A stretch of DNA of 60,520 bases, from contig JAKFYH010000036.1 of assembly GCA_021730945.1 (NCBI GenBank), positions 1-60,520 of the forward strand. The letters run 5' to 3'. This DNA comes from Acidobacteriota bacterium. GTDB taxonomy: Bacteria; Acidobacteriota; Vicinamibacteria; Vicinamibacterales; UBA2999. Below the pieces are notes generated by a model. That model made no database searches. It had not been told where the DNA came from and saw only the letters and a list, made by a program, of their open reading frames with translations. Positions 1 through 6,924 of this stretch are shown in pieces. The stretch's first letter is position 1. Each line of letters opens with the position of its first letter. The translations under genes were made by a program, and so were the position numbers.

Positions 1-30
1 GGGTGGGCCAGGTGGGGCGAGGTGGGGCCG
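1..30. repeat. G-rich short repeat at window edge
   Basis: Three imperfect copies of GGTGGGGC with 9-10 base spacing. The same type of sequence lies inside nadB (about 26.78-26.88 kb) and at the opposite edge of the window (about 60.48-60.52 kb), so it looks like a dispersed low-complexity element. I see no function in it. Confidence 0.5.
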
Positions 31-76
31 GTGATTACGAGCCAGACGCCGCCCTACCAGCCGGAGGGCTTTCGGG

Positions 77-113
77 GTAACATAACGAGGTTACAGGCGA
101 TGCTGTTATCGCC
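77..113 (+). promoter_or_regulatory. Possible structured rpsO leader (two hairpins)
   Basis: Two small stems lie in the region before rpsO: GTAAC (77-81) pairs with GTTAC (90-94), and GGCGAT (96-101) pairs perfectly with ATCGCC (108-113). S15 is known to repress its own mRNA through structured leaders that differ between phyla, so a leader here would be expected. The sequence shows only the potential to fold; S15 binding is inference. Confidence 0.35.
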
Positions 114-162
114 ATATACGGCGGCTTGGTCGAAGCGACTGGGCCGTGCGTGGAGGTTAGAC

Positions 163-432
163 GTGGGAATGACGAAGGATAAGAAGTCCGCCATCATCGG
201 CGACTTCAAGAAGCACGATACCGACACTGGCTCACCGGAAGTTCAGGTCGCGATCCTCAGTGATCGCATCACTTACCTCACCGAACATTTCAAGACCCAC
301 GGGAAGGACCATCATTCCCGTCGCGGATTGCTCAAGCTCGTTGGCCAGCGCCGCCGCCTGCTCGATTACCTGAAGAGCAAGGACACCCAGCGCTACGCAG
401 AGGTCATCAAGCGCCTCGGCATCCGCAAGTAA
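163..432 (+). CDS. rpsO: 30S ribosomal protein S15
   Basis: S15 is a primary binder of 16S rRNA in the central domain of the 30S subunit and touches 23S rRNA in an intersubunit bridge. The family core is complete, including [10 protein letters not shown], the [20 protein letters not shown] stretch and the C-terminal IKRLGIRK. Two starts are possible. GTG at 163 lies 6 bases after a GGAGG at 152-156 and gives 89 residues, the usual family length. ATG at 169 gives 87 residues with a 12-base spacing. I chose GTG. pnp follows after 37 bases, the classic rpsO-pnp pair, and is probably co-transcribed. Identification is certain; only the start is open. Confidence 0.97.
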   Translation: MGMTKDKKSAIIGDFKKHDTDTGSPEVQVAILSDRITYLTEHFKTHGKDHHSRRGLLKLVGQRRRLLDYLKSKDTQRYAEVIKRLGIRK

Positions 433-469
433 CCGGGACGACGTCCCCATCATTTTTGCAGGTTCAGTT

Positions 470-2659
470 ATGCACAAGCGTGAACTATCTCTCGGCTCGC
501 AGACCCTGTCCATCGAGACAGGCCGCCTGGCGAAGCAGGCCGATGGCGCCGTGATCGTCCGGCTGGGCGACACCATGGTGCTCGTGTCAGCGTGCCACTC
601 GTCCAGCCCCCGCGAGGGCATCGACTTTCTGCCCCTCACGGTCGACTATCGTGAAAACACCTACGCTTCGGGACGCATCCCCGGCGGCTTCTTCAAGCGC
701 GAAGGCAAGGCCACTGAAAAAGAGACGCTGACCTGCCGGGTGATCGACCGCCCGGTGCGTCCGCTGTTCCCCACTGGCTGGGCGTACGAGACGCAGATCA
801 TCGCCTCGGTGATCTCGGCCGACACCGACAACGACGGCGACGTGCTGGCCCTCACCGGCGCCTCGGCTGCGCTGGCACTGTCGGAGATGCCCTTCGAGAA
901 GACGATCGCGGGCGTCCGCATCGGCCTGGTCAACGGCGAGTTCATCGTCAATCCGACCTGGCCGCAGCGCAAGGAAAGCCGTCTCGACCTGGTCGTGGCG
1001 GGCAGCAAGGACGGCATCGTGATGGTCGAAGCCGGCGCCACCGAGGTGTCGGAAGACGAAGTGGTGCAGGCGCTCGAGACCGCGCAGGCCGCCATCAAGC
1101 AGATCTGCGAGATGATCGACGCGCTCGCCAAGGAGGCCGGCCGCAAGAAGCTGCCCAAGCCCGAAGTCAAGAGCGACGAGCAGCTCGCCGCTCACGTCGA
1201 GAGCACGGCCTACGAGGCGCTCGGCAAGGCCATGCGCATCAAGGGCAAGATCGAGAACTACGGCACGGTCGGCAAGCTCGAGAAGGAGATTGTCGCCAAC
1301 CTGCCCGAGGAATTGGCGCCGCGCAAGTCGGCGGTCAAGGGCATCTTCCACGACCTGCAGGAAAAGACCCTGCGCGACTCGATTCTGAACCAGGGCATCC
1401 GCCTGGACGGCCGCAAGTTCGACGAGATCCGCAAGATCACGATCGAGAACACCGTGCTGCCGCGCGTGCACGGCTCGTGCGTCTTCACCCGCGGTGAAAC
1501 GCAGGCCCTGGTCACCGTGACCCTGGGCACCGCCGACGACCAGCAGAAGGTCGAAATGGTCGATGGCGAAACCTGGAAGCGCTTCATGCTCCACTACAAC
1601 TTCCCGCCCTTCTCGGTCGGCGAAGTCAAGCCGATGCGCGGCCCCGGCCGGCGTGAAATCGGCCACGGCGCCCTCGCCGAGCGCGCGCTCGCGCCGATGA
1701 TGCCGGCGGAAGCCGACTTCGCCTACACCGTCCGCGTGGTCTCCGACATTCTCGAAAGCAACGGCAGTTCGTCGATGGCGTCGGTGTGCGGCGGCTCGAT
1801 GGCGATGATGGACGCCGGCGTGCCGATCAAGGCAGCGGTGGCCGGCGTGGCGATGGGCCTGATCATGGACGAGGCCACCGGCAAGTACGCGGTGCTCAGC
1901 GACATTGCCGGCGCCGAAGATCACTACGGCGACATGGACTTCAAGGTGACCGGCACCGCGTCGGGCATCACCGCGCTGCAGATGGACATCAAGGTCAGCG
2001 GCATCTCGGCCGACGTGATGCGCGCCGCGCTCACCCAGGCCAAGGCCGGCCGCCTGCACATCCTCGGCATCATGAACGAGGCGCTCTCGGCCACTCGCGC
2101 CAACATGTCGGCCTACGCGCCACGCATCATCACCATCAAGATCCCGGTCGACAAGATTCGCGACGTCATCGGGCCGGGTGGCAAGATGATCCGCAGCATC
2201 ATCGAGAAGACCGGCGTCAAGATCGACGTCGAAGACAGCGGCCAGGTCAACGTCGCCTCCGCGGACGAAGCTGCCGCCTTGAAGGCGATCGGCATGATCC
2301 AGGAGCTGACCCAGACCGCCGAACTCGACAAGACCTACCTCGGCAAGGTGCAGCGCATCACCGACTTCGGTGCGTTCATCGAAATCATGCCGGGTACCGA
2401 CGGCCTCCTGCACGTCTCGGAAATCGCGCACTACCGTGTCAAGGACGTGCGCGACGAACTGAAGGAAGGCCAGCAGGTCCTGGTCAAGGTCATCAACATC
2501 GACCCGACCGGCAAGATTCGCCTGTCGCGCAAGGCGTTGATCACGCCGGAAGAAGGCGGCGCACCGCCGGCCAGCTCGAGTGGCGACGGTGCCGCATCGG
2601 CCGCGCCCGAGGGCGACCGTCCGCCGCGCGCCCCCCGCCGCGATCGCGGTCCGCGCTAG
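470..2659 (+). CDS. pnp: Polyribonucleotide nucleotidyltransferase (PNPase)
   Basis: PNPase degrades RNA from the 3' end with phosphate and can add tails in reverse; it works as a trimer and often sits in a degradosome. The 729 residues show the full architecture: a first RNase PH domain (about 10-145), a helical linker, and a second RNase PH domain (about 320-550) with the GPGRREIGHG signature near 391. The catalytic acidic cluster is D484, D488 and D490 in EDHYGDMD. A KH domain has its GPGGK loop at 568-572, and an S1 domain runs from about 624. A short Pro/Ala/Arg-rich tail ends the protein. The ribosome site before ATG 470 is weak (AGGTT). It follows rpsO and ends at a strong terminator. 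Length is close to the roughly 700-residue family norm. Confidence 0.98.
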   Translation: MHKRELSLGSQTLSIETGRLAKQADGAVIVRLGDTMVLVSACHSSSPREGIDFLPLTVDYRENTYASGRIPGGFFKREGKATEKETLTCRVIDRPVRPLFPTGWAYETQIIASVISADTDNDGDVLALTGASAALALSEMPFEKTIAGVRIGLVNGEFIVNPTWPQRKESRLDLVVAGSKDGIVMVEAGATEVSEDEVVQALETAQAAIKQICEMIDALAKEAGRKKLPKPEVKSDEQLAAHVESTAYEALGKAMRIKGKIENYGTVGKLEKEIVANLPEELAPRKSAVKGIFHDLQEKTLRDSILNQGIRLDGRKFDEIRKITIENTVLPRVHGSCVFTRGETQALVTVTLGTADDQQKVEMVDGETWKRFMLHYNFPPFSVGEVKPMRGPGRREIGHGALAERALAPMMPAEADFAYTVRVVSDILESNGSSSMASVCGGSMAMMDAGVPIKAAVAGVAMGLIMDEATGKYAVLSDIAGAEDHYGDMDFKVTGTASGITALQMDIKVSGISADVMRAALTQAKAGRLHILGIMNEALSATRANMSAYAPRIITIKIPVDKIRDVIGPGGKMIRSIIEKTGVKIDVEDSGQVNVASADEAAALKAIGMIQELTQTAELDKTYLGKVQRITDFGAFIEIMPGTDGLLHVSEIAHYRVKDVRDELKEGQQVLVKVINIDPTGKIRLSRKALITPEEGGAPPASSSGDGAASAAPEGDRPPRAPRRDRGPR

Positions 2660-2681
2660 TCGTTCGTCATGAAAGTGGAGA

Positions 2682-2706
2682 GCCGGGGCTTAGGCCCCGG
2701 CTTTTT
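2682..2706 (+). terminator. Rho-independent terminator of rpsO-pnp
   Basis: A perfect 8-bp stem, GCCGGGGC (2682-2689) with GCCCCGGC (2694-2701), closes a 4-base loop and is followed at once by five T. It lies 23 bases after the pnp stop codon and just before the convergent vapC end. Confidence 0.92.
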
Positions 2707-2716
2707 CCTTGTACGG

Positions 2717-3166
2717 CTAGGGCTCGATGACGTGCAGCAGTTCCGCCGTGCCACCACGCACCGCCTTGACCGGAATCGTTCGATCGAACGTCGCCAACCG
2801 CCCTCCCCTCTTCTTCGCCAAACCAAGCAAGTAAATATCGGTCACTTGCCGATGGCCGCTGATGAACTGCGGCGCGAACAGGGTGGCGTCGGTCAGGGCG
2901 ACCGAATCGGTCCACGCGCGGTGCAGCTTGTCTCGGCAGAATCGTTCGAGGTTCGCGATCACACCGGCGGGACGGACGAGCGCCTCGTCTGATGGTTGCT
3001 GGCAAGCGACGCGAATCAGGCCGTTCTCGGTGAGCGGACAGGTGGCCCAGCCCTCGTGTCGATGATCGGCAAACCAATCGTGAGCGAGGTCGTGGTGGAC
3101 GTGATCGGGGAAGAACAGCGCCACCAACACGTTCACATCCAGCAACGACACGCGCGCGGTGGCCAT
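2717..3166 (-). CDS. vapC: VapC-type PIN-domain ribonuclease toxin
   Basis: A 149-residue PIN-domain protein, a metal-dependent endoribonuclease expected to cut tRNA or other RNA when freed from its antitoxin. The acidic residues that bind metal in this fold are visible: the Asp of LLDVNVLVAL near residue 10, the Glu of LTENGLIRV, the Asp of TDIYLLGLA and the Asp of ATFDRT. The toxin therefore looks intact. The start lies 6 bases after the stop of the small upstream antitoxin gene, the usual antitoxin-first order. Its end faces the pnp terminator. The substrate cannot be read from sequence. Confidence 0.9.
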   Translation of the reverse strand: MATARVSLLDVNVLVALFFPDHVHHDLAHDWFADHRHEGWATCPLTENGLIRVACQQPSDEALVRPAGVIANLERFCRDKLHRAWTDSVALTDATLFAPQFISGHRQVTDIYLLGLAKKRGGRLATFDRTIPVKAVRGGTAELLHVIEP

Positions 3167-3172
3167 GACGCG

Positions 3173-3394
3173 CTACTCGTCGCGCAGCTGATTGACGGCC
3201 GCCATAGTCAGCGGCGGCGACCCGGCCTTGCGCGAGAACAGCGGCACACCGTTGCGTACCTTCGCCGTCGTGGGCGAGGCGAGCGCCTTGCGCACCAGTT
3301 CGGACACCACCTGACCGGCCGACATCCCACGAGCGGCGCCAATCTCTTTGGCGGCCTGCAACACGTCCAGCTCCAGGTCCAGGGTCGTCCTCAT
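3173..3394 (-). CDS. vapB: VapB-type ribbon-helix-helix antitoxin
   Basis: A 73-residue protein beginning MRTTLDLELDVLQAAKEIG, the pattern of a ribbon-helix-helix DNA-binding antitoxin: one strand, then two helices around SAGQVVSELVRKAL. The C-terminal part (about residues 40-73, with PLFSRKAG) would wrap the PIN toxin encoded 6 bases downstream. Such proteins usually repress their own operon, alone or with the toxin. Its start codon directly abuts a four-copy 7-base tandem repeat (3395-3422), which occupies the place where a ribosome-binding site and operator would be expected. Confidence 0.88.
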   Translation of the reverse strand: MRTTLDLELDVLQAAKEIGAARGMSAGQVVSELVRKALASPTTAKVRNGVPLFSRKAGSPPLTMAAVNQLRDE

Positions 3395-3422
3395 GCATCA
3401 AGCATCACGCATCAGGCATCGA
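3395..3422. repeat. 7-base tandem array (GCATCAN x4) touching the vapB start
   Basis: Four consecutive heptamers on the plus strand, GCATCAA, GCATCAC, GCATCAG and GCATCGA, lie immediately 5' of the vapB ATG (3392-3394, complement). The rest of the gap to the divergent cupredoxin gene (3423-3517) shows no clear element except a -10-like TAGAAT. Confidence 0.85.
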
Positions 3423-3505
3423 CTGTCAAGAAGGAAGGCCGGGAGGGAACTGTCTCCCCGTCCCGAAACACCATCCCGTCCGGCGGCCGGTGGGCGAGAA
3501 CTCGA

Positions 3506-3511
3506 TAGAAT
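3506..3511 (+). promoter_or_regulatory. -10 element of a likely leaderless cupredoxin transcript
   Basis: TAGAAT (five of six bases of TATAAT) ends 6 bases before the ATG at 3518, so a transcript would start at or next to the start codon. I see no good -35 hexamer 17 bases upstream. Confidence 0.4.
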
Positions 3512-3517
3512 GAGAGC

Positions 3518-3877
3518 ATGTTTCGAACGGCAGCGATGATCGCGACTGGGATCTTTATCGCCTCTGCCATGGCTGGCGCGCAGGAACAAGCCCCCAACCG
3601 GCGCGAATTCACCATCGTCGCCAAGGATCGCGCATTCACGCCAAACAAGGTGGAAGTGTCGCAGGACGACCTGGTCAAGATCACGCTGACAAGCGGCGAC
3701 CGCCCCGCCAGCTTCACCATCGACGCCTACCGCATCGCCAAGCGCGCCGCCGGCGGGCTGTCGACGACCTTCGAGTTCCGCGCCGACCAGGCCGGCACGT
3801 TCACCTTCTACTGCAACCTGACCAAGGAGCCTGGCTGCGCCGACATGAAGGGAACGCTGGTCGTCAAAGCGAAGTAG
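3518..3877 (+). CDS. Exported cupredoxin-like protein with degenerate copper site
   Basis: The 119-residue protein has a signal peptide (about 1-21, ending AMAGA) and one cupredoxin-fold domain. Family members are small periplasmic copper proteins or electron carriers. The C-terminal loop FYCNLTKEPGCADMKG aligns with the usual Cys/His/Met ligand loop: C99 and M110 are present, but the ligand His has no counterpart, with C107 nearby. The first ligand His, normally in an HSF-type motif, is replaced by Ala at position 64 (ASFTI). Both His ligands of a type 1 site therefore seem to be missing. It may bind copper differently or not at all. It is a single gene, divergent from vapBC and convergent with the glycerophosphodiesterase gene, whose stop codon abuts its own. 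Confidence 0.75.
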   Translation: MFRTAAMIATGIFIASAMAGAQEQAPNRREFTIVAKDRAFTPNKVEVSQDDLVKITLTSGDRPASFTIDAYRIAKRAAGGLSTTFEFRADQAGTFTFYCNLTKEPGCADMKGTLVVKAK

Positions 3878-4789
3878 TTATTTCCGCGGAAACTTATCAG
3901 GGTTGTCGGTGAACACCGCATCGACGCCGAGTGTGTGCAGGTAGTGCGACATCTCTGCCGTCACGTCCGTGAACCCACCGGGATCGGACGCGCGGAAGGT
4001 GTAGGGCGTCACCGTCAGGCCCTCGGCGTGCGCCCACGTCACGAAGTCTGGGTTCTTCAGCACGATCTGCTTGGCCGGGCCAAAGCCCTGCACAATGCCC
4101 TTCCACGACTTGACGCCATCGGCCGTCTCAAAACCCGCGGCACTACCGAGCAGCAGCACCACCGGCACGCCGATCCGAATCCCGGCCAGCTTGCGGGCAC
4201 TCGGCTGGCCAAACGTCTGCAGGATCACCGGCGTCGCGGGGTCGGCCTTCGGTCCGCGCAGGCCGTTTCGGTCGAGGGCCGCCGCCACCAGTTCTTCGAA
4301 CTGCACGTCGCGGCCGGCGTAAATCTCCGGGGTCTTCAATTCGGGAAAGATGCCGGCCTTGCCGCGGATCGCCGCAACGGCCTCGTCGAAGGTCGGCACC
4401 TTCTCGCCGGCAAATTTCTTGTCGAACCACGACCCGGCGTCGAGCGTCTTGATCTCGGCGAGCGTGAAGTCGTTCGCCAGCCAGGCTTTGCGCGTGCGGC
4501 CTTCGATGGTCTGGGTCGACACGCGGCCGGGGAACAGCGCCTCGACGTTGGTGGTGCGCTCGAGACTGGCGTCGTGCAGGCAAATCAACACGCCGTCCTT
4601 GGTGACGGCCAGGTCCTGCTCGACAAAGTCGGCGCCCTGCGCGATCGCCAGCCGGTAGGCGGCCAGGGTGTGTTCTGGCGCATAGGCCGACGCGCCGCGA
4701 TGGGCGACCAGGGTCTTTTTCGAGTACTGCGCCTCTCCCGTCATCGTCATGATCACCAGGGCAAGAAGGATTACGGCACTACGCAACAT
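3878..4789 (-). CDS. Periplasmic glycerophosphodiester phosphodiesterase
   Basis: A GlpQ/UgpQ-family enzyme that splits glycerophosphodiesters into glycerol-3-phosphate and an alcohol. The start at 4789 is favoured because AGGAG lies 6 bases upstream; an in-frame ATG at 4807 is less likely. The resulting 303 residues begin with a signal peptide (about 1-20), placing the enzyme in the periplasm. The TIM-barrel catalytic residues are visible: the AHRGAS motif, the EQDLAVTKDG metal site and the HD of CLHDASLERTT. The gene overlaps the end of the M48 protease gene by 11 bases, so the two are probably co-transcribed. Confidence 0.93.
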   Translation of the reverse strand: MLRSAVILLALVIMTMTGEAQYSKKTLVAHRGASAYAPEHTLAAYRLAIAQGADFVEQDLAVTKDGVLICLHDASLERTTNVEALFPGRVSTQTIEGRTRKAWLANDFTLAEIKTLDAGSWFDKKFAGEKVPTFDEAVAAIRGKAGIFPELKTPEIYAGRDVQFEELVAAALDRNGLRGPKADPATPVILQTFGQPSARKLAGIRIGVPVVLLLGSAAGFETADGVKSWKGIVQGFGPAKQIVLKNPDFVTWAHAEGLTVTPYTFRASDPGGFTDVTAEMSHYLHTLGVDAVFTDNPDKFPRK

Positions 4790-5915
4790 TCTGATCTCCT
4801 CGAGCAAACGCCCGCGCCGCCTCGATCCGCTCGCGAATGGGCGGGTGTGAATAGAAGAGCCATCGCACCAGCGGCGACGGATACTCCTCCGCCATATTCT
4901 GCTGCGACAGCCGCTTCATGGCGGTGACAAACGCGTCAACATTGCGTGTCGTGGCCAGCGCGTAGCGGTCGGCCGCCCGCTCCTGCCCGCGCGACAGGGC
5001 ATTCAGCAGCGGCAGCATCAGGAACGACCAGGCGCCCGCCACGAGCAGCAACACCGGCAGCGCCGCGGGATCGGACAGACCGCGTAACCCGGCGGCGTCC
5101 GCGACGCTTCGCAAGACGAGGTCGGCGACGAAGAAGCCGGCGAACAGGACCAGCGCCTGAACGGCCATGCCACGCCACAAGTCGAAGTGGACGTGATGGG
5201 CCAGTTCGTGGGCGAGGATCACCTCGATTTCATCTTCGGAATAGTCGGCCAGCAGGGTGTCTGACACCAGGATGCGCCGGGTCTGCCCCATGCCCGCCAA
5301 TGCGGCGTTGGCCTTCCTGGTGTGGCCGCTCAGCACCCATTCAAACACCCCGACCACGTCGGTCTGAGCCTTCGCCGCCAGCGCGAGCAGCCGCTCGGCG
5401 AGCGCGGGCCGCTCGAGGGGTTTGAACTTGTAGAACAGCGGCAACAGGACCACCGGCGCCAGCCGAGCCATCACCACCATCCCGGCCACGAAGATGCCGG
5501 CCGAGAGCCACCACCACTGGCTGGGCCACTGACGCAGCGCAAGGAAAACGACCGACGACCCGACCACCGCCAGCGCCAGGCCCAGGAGGACGCCCTTGCC
5601 CTGATCGGCGAGCCAGTGCCCGGCGGACTGCGTCGATAAGCCGTACTGGTGTTCGAGGAGATGCCCCTGGTAGAACGCAAACGGAAACTCGATGGCCTGC
5701 AAGGTCAGGATGACCACCGCCGTCAGCAGCGCCACCGTCACCCAATCGTCAAGTCCGCCAGGCAGGGCGCTCGCTACGGCAGCCGCCGACTCTCGCAGCC
5801 GCACAGCGGTGCCGCTTGCCACCAGTCCCCATAGCACGACGCCGGCGATGGCCGTCCCCAAGAGGTCGGCGCGCCGGCGCAGGCGGTGATAGCGGGTGGC
5901 CTTGTCCTCGTTCAC
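4779..5915 (-). CDS. M48-family membrane metalloprotease (Ste24-like)
   Basis: A 378-residue multi-spanning zinc protease. The HEXXH motif is HELAHH near residue 236, in transmembrane context (VILAHELAHHVHFD), and the third zinc ligand is likely the Glu of the later QERAADRYAL segment. Several hydrophobic segments lie before the motif (about 20-40, 60-85, 110-135, 140-165), which resembles the CAAX protease/Ste24 branch rather than the smaller HtpX. Such enzymes take part in membrane-protein quality control; the substrate is unknown here. The start codon is GTG at 5915. It is the first gene of a two-gene unit with the phosphodiesterase. Confidence 0.9.
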   Translation of the reverse strand: MNEDKATRYHRLRRRADLLGTAIAGVVLWGLVASGTAVRLRESAAAVASALPGGLDDWVTVALLTAVVILTLQAIEFPFAFYQGHLLEHQYGLSTQSAGHWLADQGKGVLLGLALAVVGSSVVFLALRQWPSQWWWLSAGIFVAGMVVMARLAPVVLLPLFYKFKPLERPALAERLLALAAKAQTDVVGVFEWVLSGHTRKANAALAGMGQTRRILVSDTLLADYSEDEIEVILAHELAHHVHFDLWRGMAVQALVLFAGFFVADLVLRSVADAAGLRGLSDPAALPVLLLVAGAWSFLMLPLLNALSRGQERAADRYALATTRNVDAFVTAMKRLSQQNMAEEYPSPLVRWLFYSHPPIRERIEAARAFARGDQNVA

Positions 5916-5919
5916 AAAA

Positions 5920-5947
5920 CAGCAGCCAGTGTAACCTGCGGCTGCTG
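5920..5947. promoter_or_regulatory. Inverted repeat before the M48 protease gene
   Basis: CAGCAGCC (5920-5927) and GGCTGCTG (5940-5947) form a perfect 8-bp dyad around 12 bases that hold a TACACT -10-like hexamer reading toward the protease. It could be an operator, or part of the terminator region of the upstream DUF4097 gene. Confidence 0.35.
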
Positions 5948-5954
5948 GACCCGG

Positions 5955-5989
5955 GGCCTGGGTCTTGGGACCTGGGCCTGGGGCCTGGG
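5955..5989. repeat. Imperfect 7-base tandem array (CCTGGG type)
   Basis: Five CCTG/CTTG cores at 5957, 5964, 5971, 5977 and 5984 are spaced 7, 7, 6 and 7 bases apart and fill the gap between the DUF4097 stop codon and the dyad before the protease gene. Confidence 0.7.
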
Positions 5990-6826
5990 TTAGGTCGTCG
6001 GCCGGCTTGACCCTGAGAGTCGTACGCCGCCGTTGGTGGTGCGGACGGTGACCTTGGCGCCACCGCCGTTCAAAGTGCCTTCGAGGCGGCGCTTCATGTC
6101 GAACGAAGTGCCCTGCTCCTGCTTCTGGATCTCGAGGCCACTGACCTGCACGCCGCCATTGACGGCGCGGGCCGAGATGGTGGCCTTGCTGTCGGCGGGC
6201 AGGCCAAGGGCGACGCCGCCATTGACGGTTTCGATGTCAATCGAGCCACCGGCCTCGACCGTGACCAGATCGATCTCGATACCACCGTTGACCGACGACG
6301 CCTCCAGAATGGTGGCGGCGATGTCGCGGCCCCTGACCCCCCCGTTGGTGGTCTTCGCGTGCACTTCACCGCGAACCCCGTTGAGCCGCACGCCGCCGTT
6401 GACGGTGCGCAAGTCGACAGCCACGCCCTTGGGAATCTTGACCGTCCATTCGATCTCGTGGCCGCTCAAGCCGCTGAAGCGCGGCGGACGCGACTCCACC
6501 CTGACCCGGTCGCCGCTGACCTCTTCGCGAATTTCCAGCTTGGCCAGGTTTTCCTTCGCCGCCTCGTCTGTCGAGCCCTTGGCCGTGCGGGCGCCTTCGA
6601 CGATGACCTGGTCGCCGTCAGTGGGTTCAGCAGTGATCCGGCCATTCACGTTGATGAGTTCCAGCCGGCCATTCGCCGCAACCGTATAGCTGCGGGTCCA
6701 GGTGTCCTGGGCTTTCCCGGATGCCACCCCGAAGGAGAACTCGCCATCGGCCGATGTTTTGATGTCGCAGGCCGAAACGGCCAGACCGGTGACGAGGACG
6801 ACCGAGAGCAATGACAGCTTGCGCAT
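5990..6826 (-). CDS. DUF4097-family lipoprotein with NGG repeats
   Basis: A 278-residue protein with a lipoprotein signal (lipobox LAVSAC, lipidated C20), so it is membrane-anchored and faces the periplasm or outer membrane. The body is a DUF4097-type repeat protein: short beta segments punctuated by VNGR, VNGGV, TNGGV, VNGGI, VNGGV, VNGGV, LNGGG and TNGGV, spaced mostly at 17-23 residues. Such regular turns suggest a beta-helix or solenoid. DUF4097 proteins are called putative adhesins, but their function is not established. It is divergent from the TPR gene and stands upstream of the protease unit on the same strand. Confidence 0.85.
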   Translation of the reverse strand: MRKLSLLSVVLVTGLAVSACDIKTSADGEFSFGVASGKAQDTWTRSYTVAANGRLELINVNGRITAEPTDGDQVIVEGARTAKGSTDEAAKENLAKLEIREEVSGDRVRVESRPPRFSGLSGHEIEWTVKIPKGVAVDLRTVNGGVRLNGVRGEVHAKTTNGGVRGRDIAATILEASSVNGGIEIDLVTVEAGGSIDIETVNGGVALGLPADSKATISARAVNGGVQVSGLEIQKQEQGTSFDMKRRLEGTLNGGGAKVTVRTTNGGVRLSGSSRPTT

Positions 6827-6924
6827 ACTGGTTCCAGACGTGGCCGGTCCCGCAAAGGTTCCGTGGCCGCGGCCCTGGCTGAGCTTACTCCTCCAGCCCC
6901 GTGGGATAATTGGAAATTCAAGAG

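Noticed and set aside
587-2431. A 614-codon minus-strand frame opposite pnp.
   Set aside because: His/Asp/Arg-rich antisense shadow of PNPase; no start signals or family motifs.
2669-3508. Two plus-strand open frames over vapC and vapB.
   Set aside because: They are antisense to the PIN/RHH pair, whose motifs and spacing are clear.
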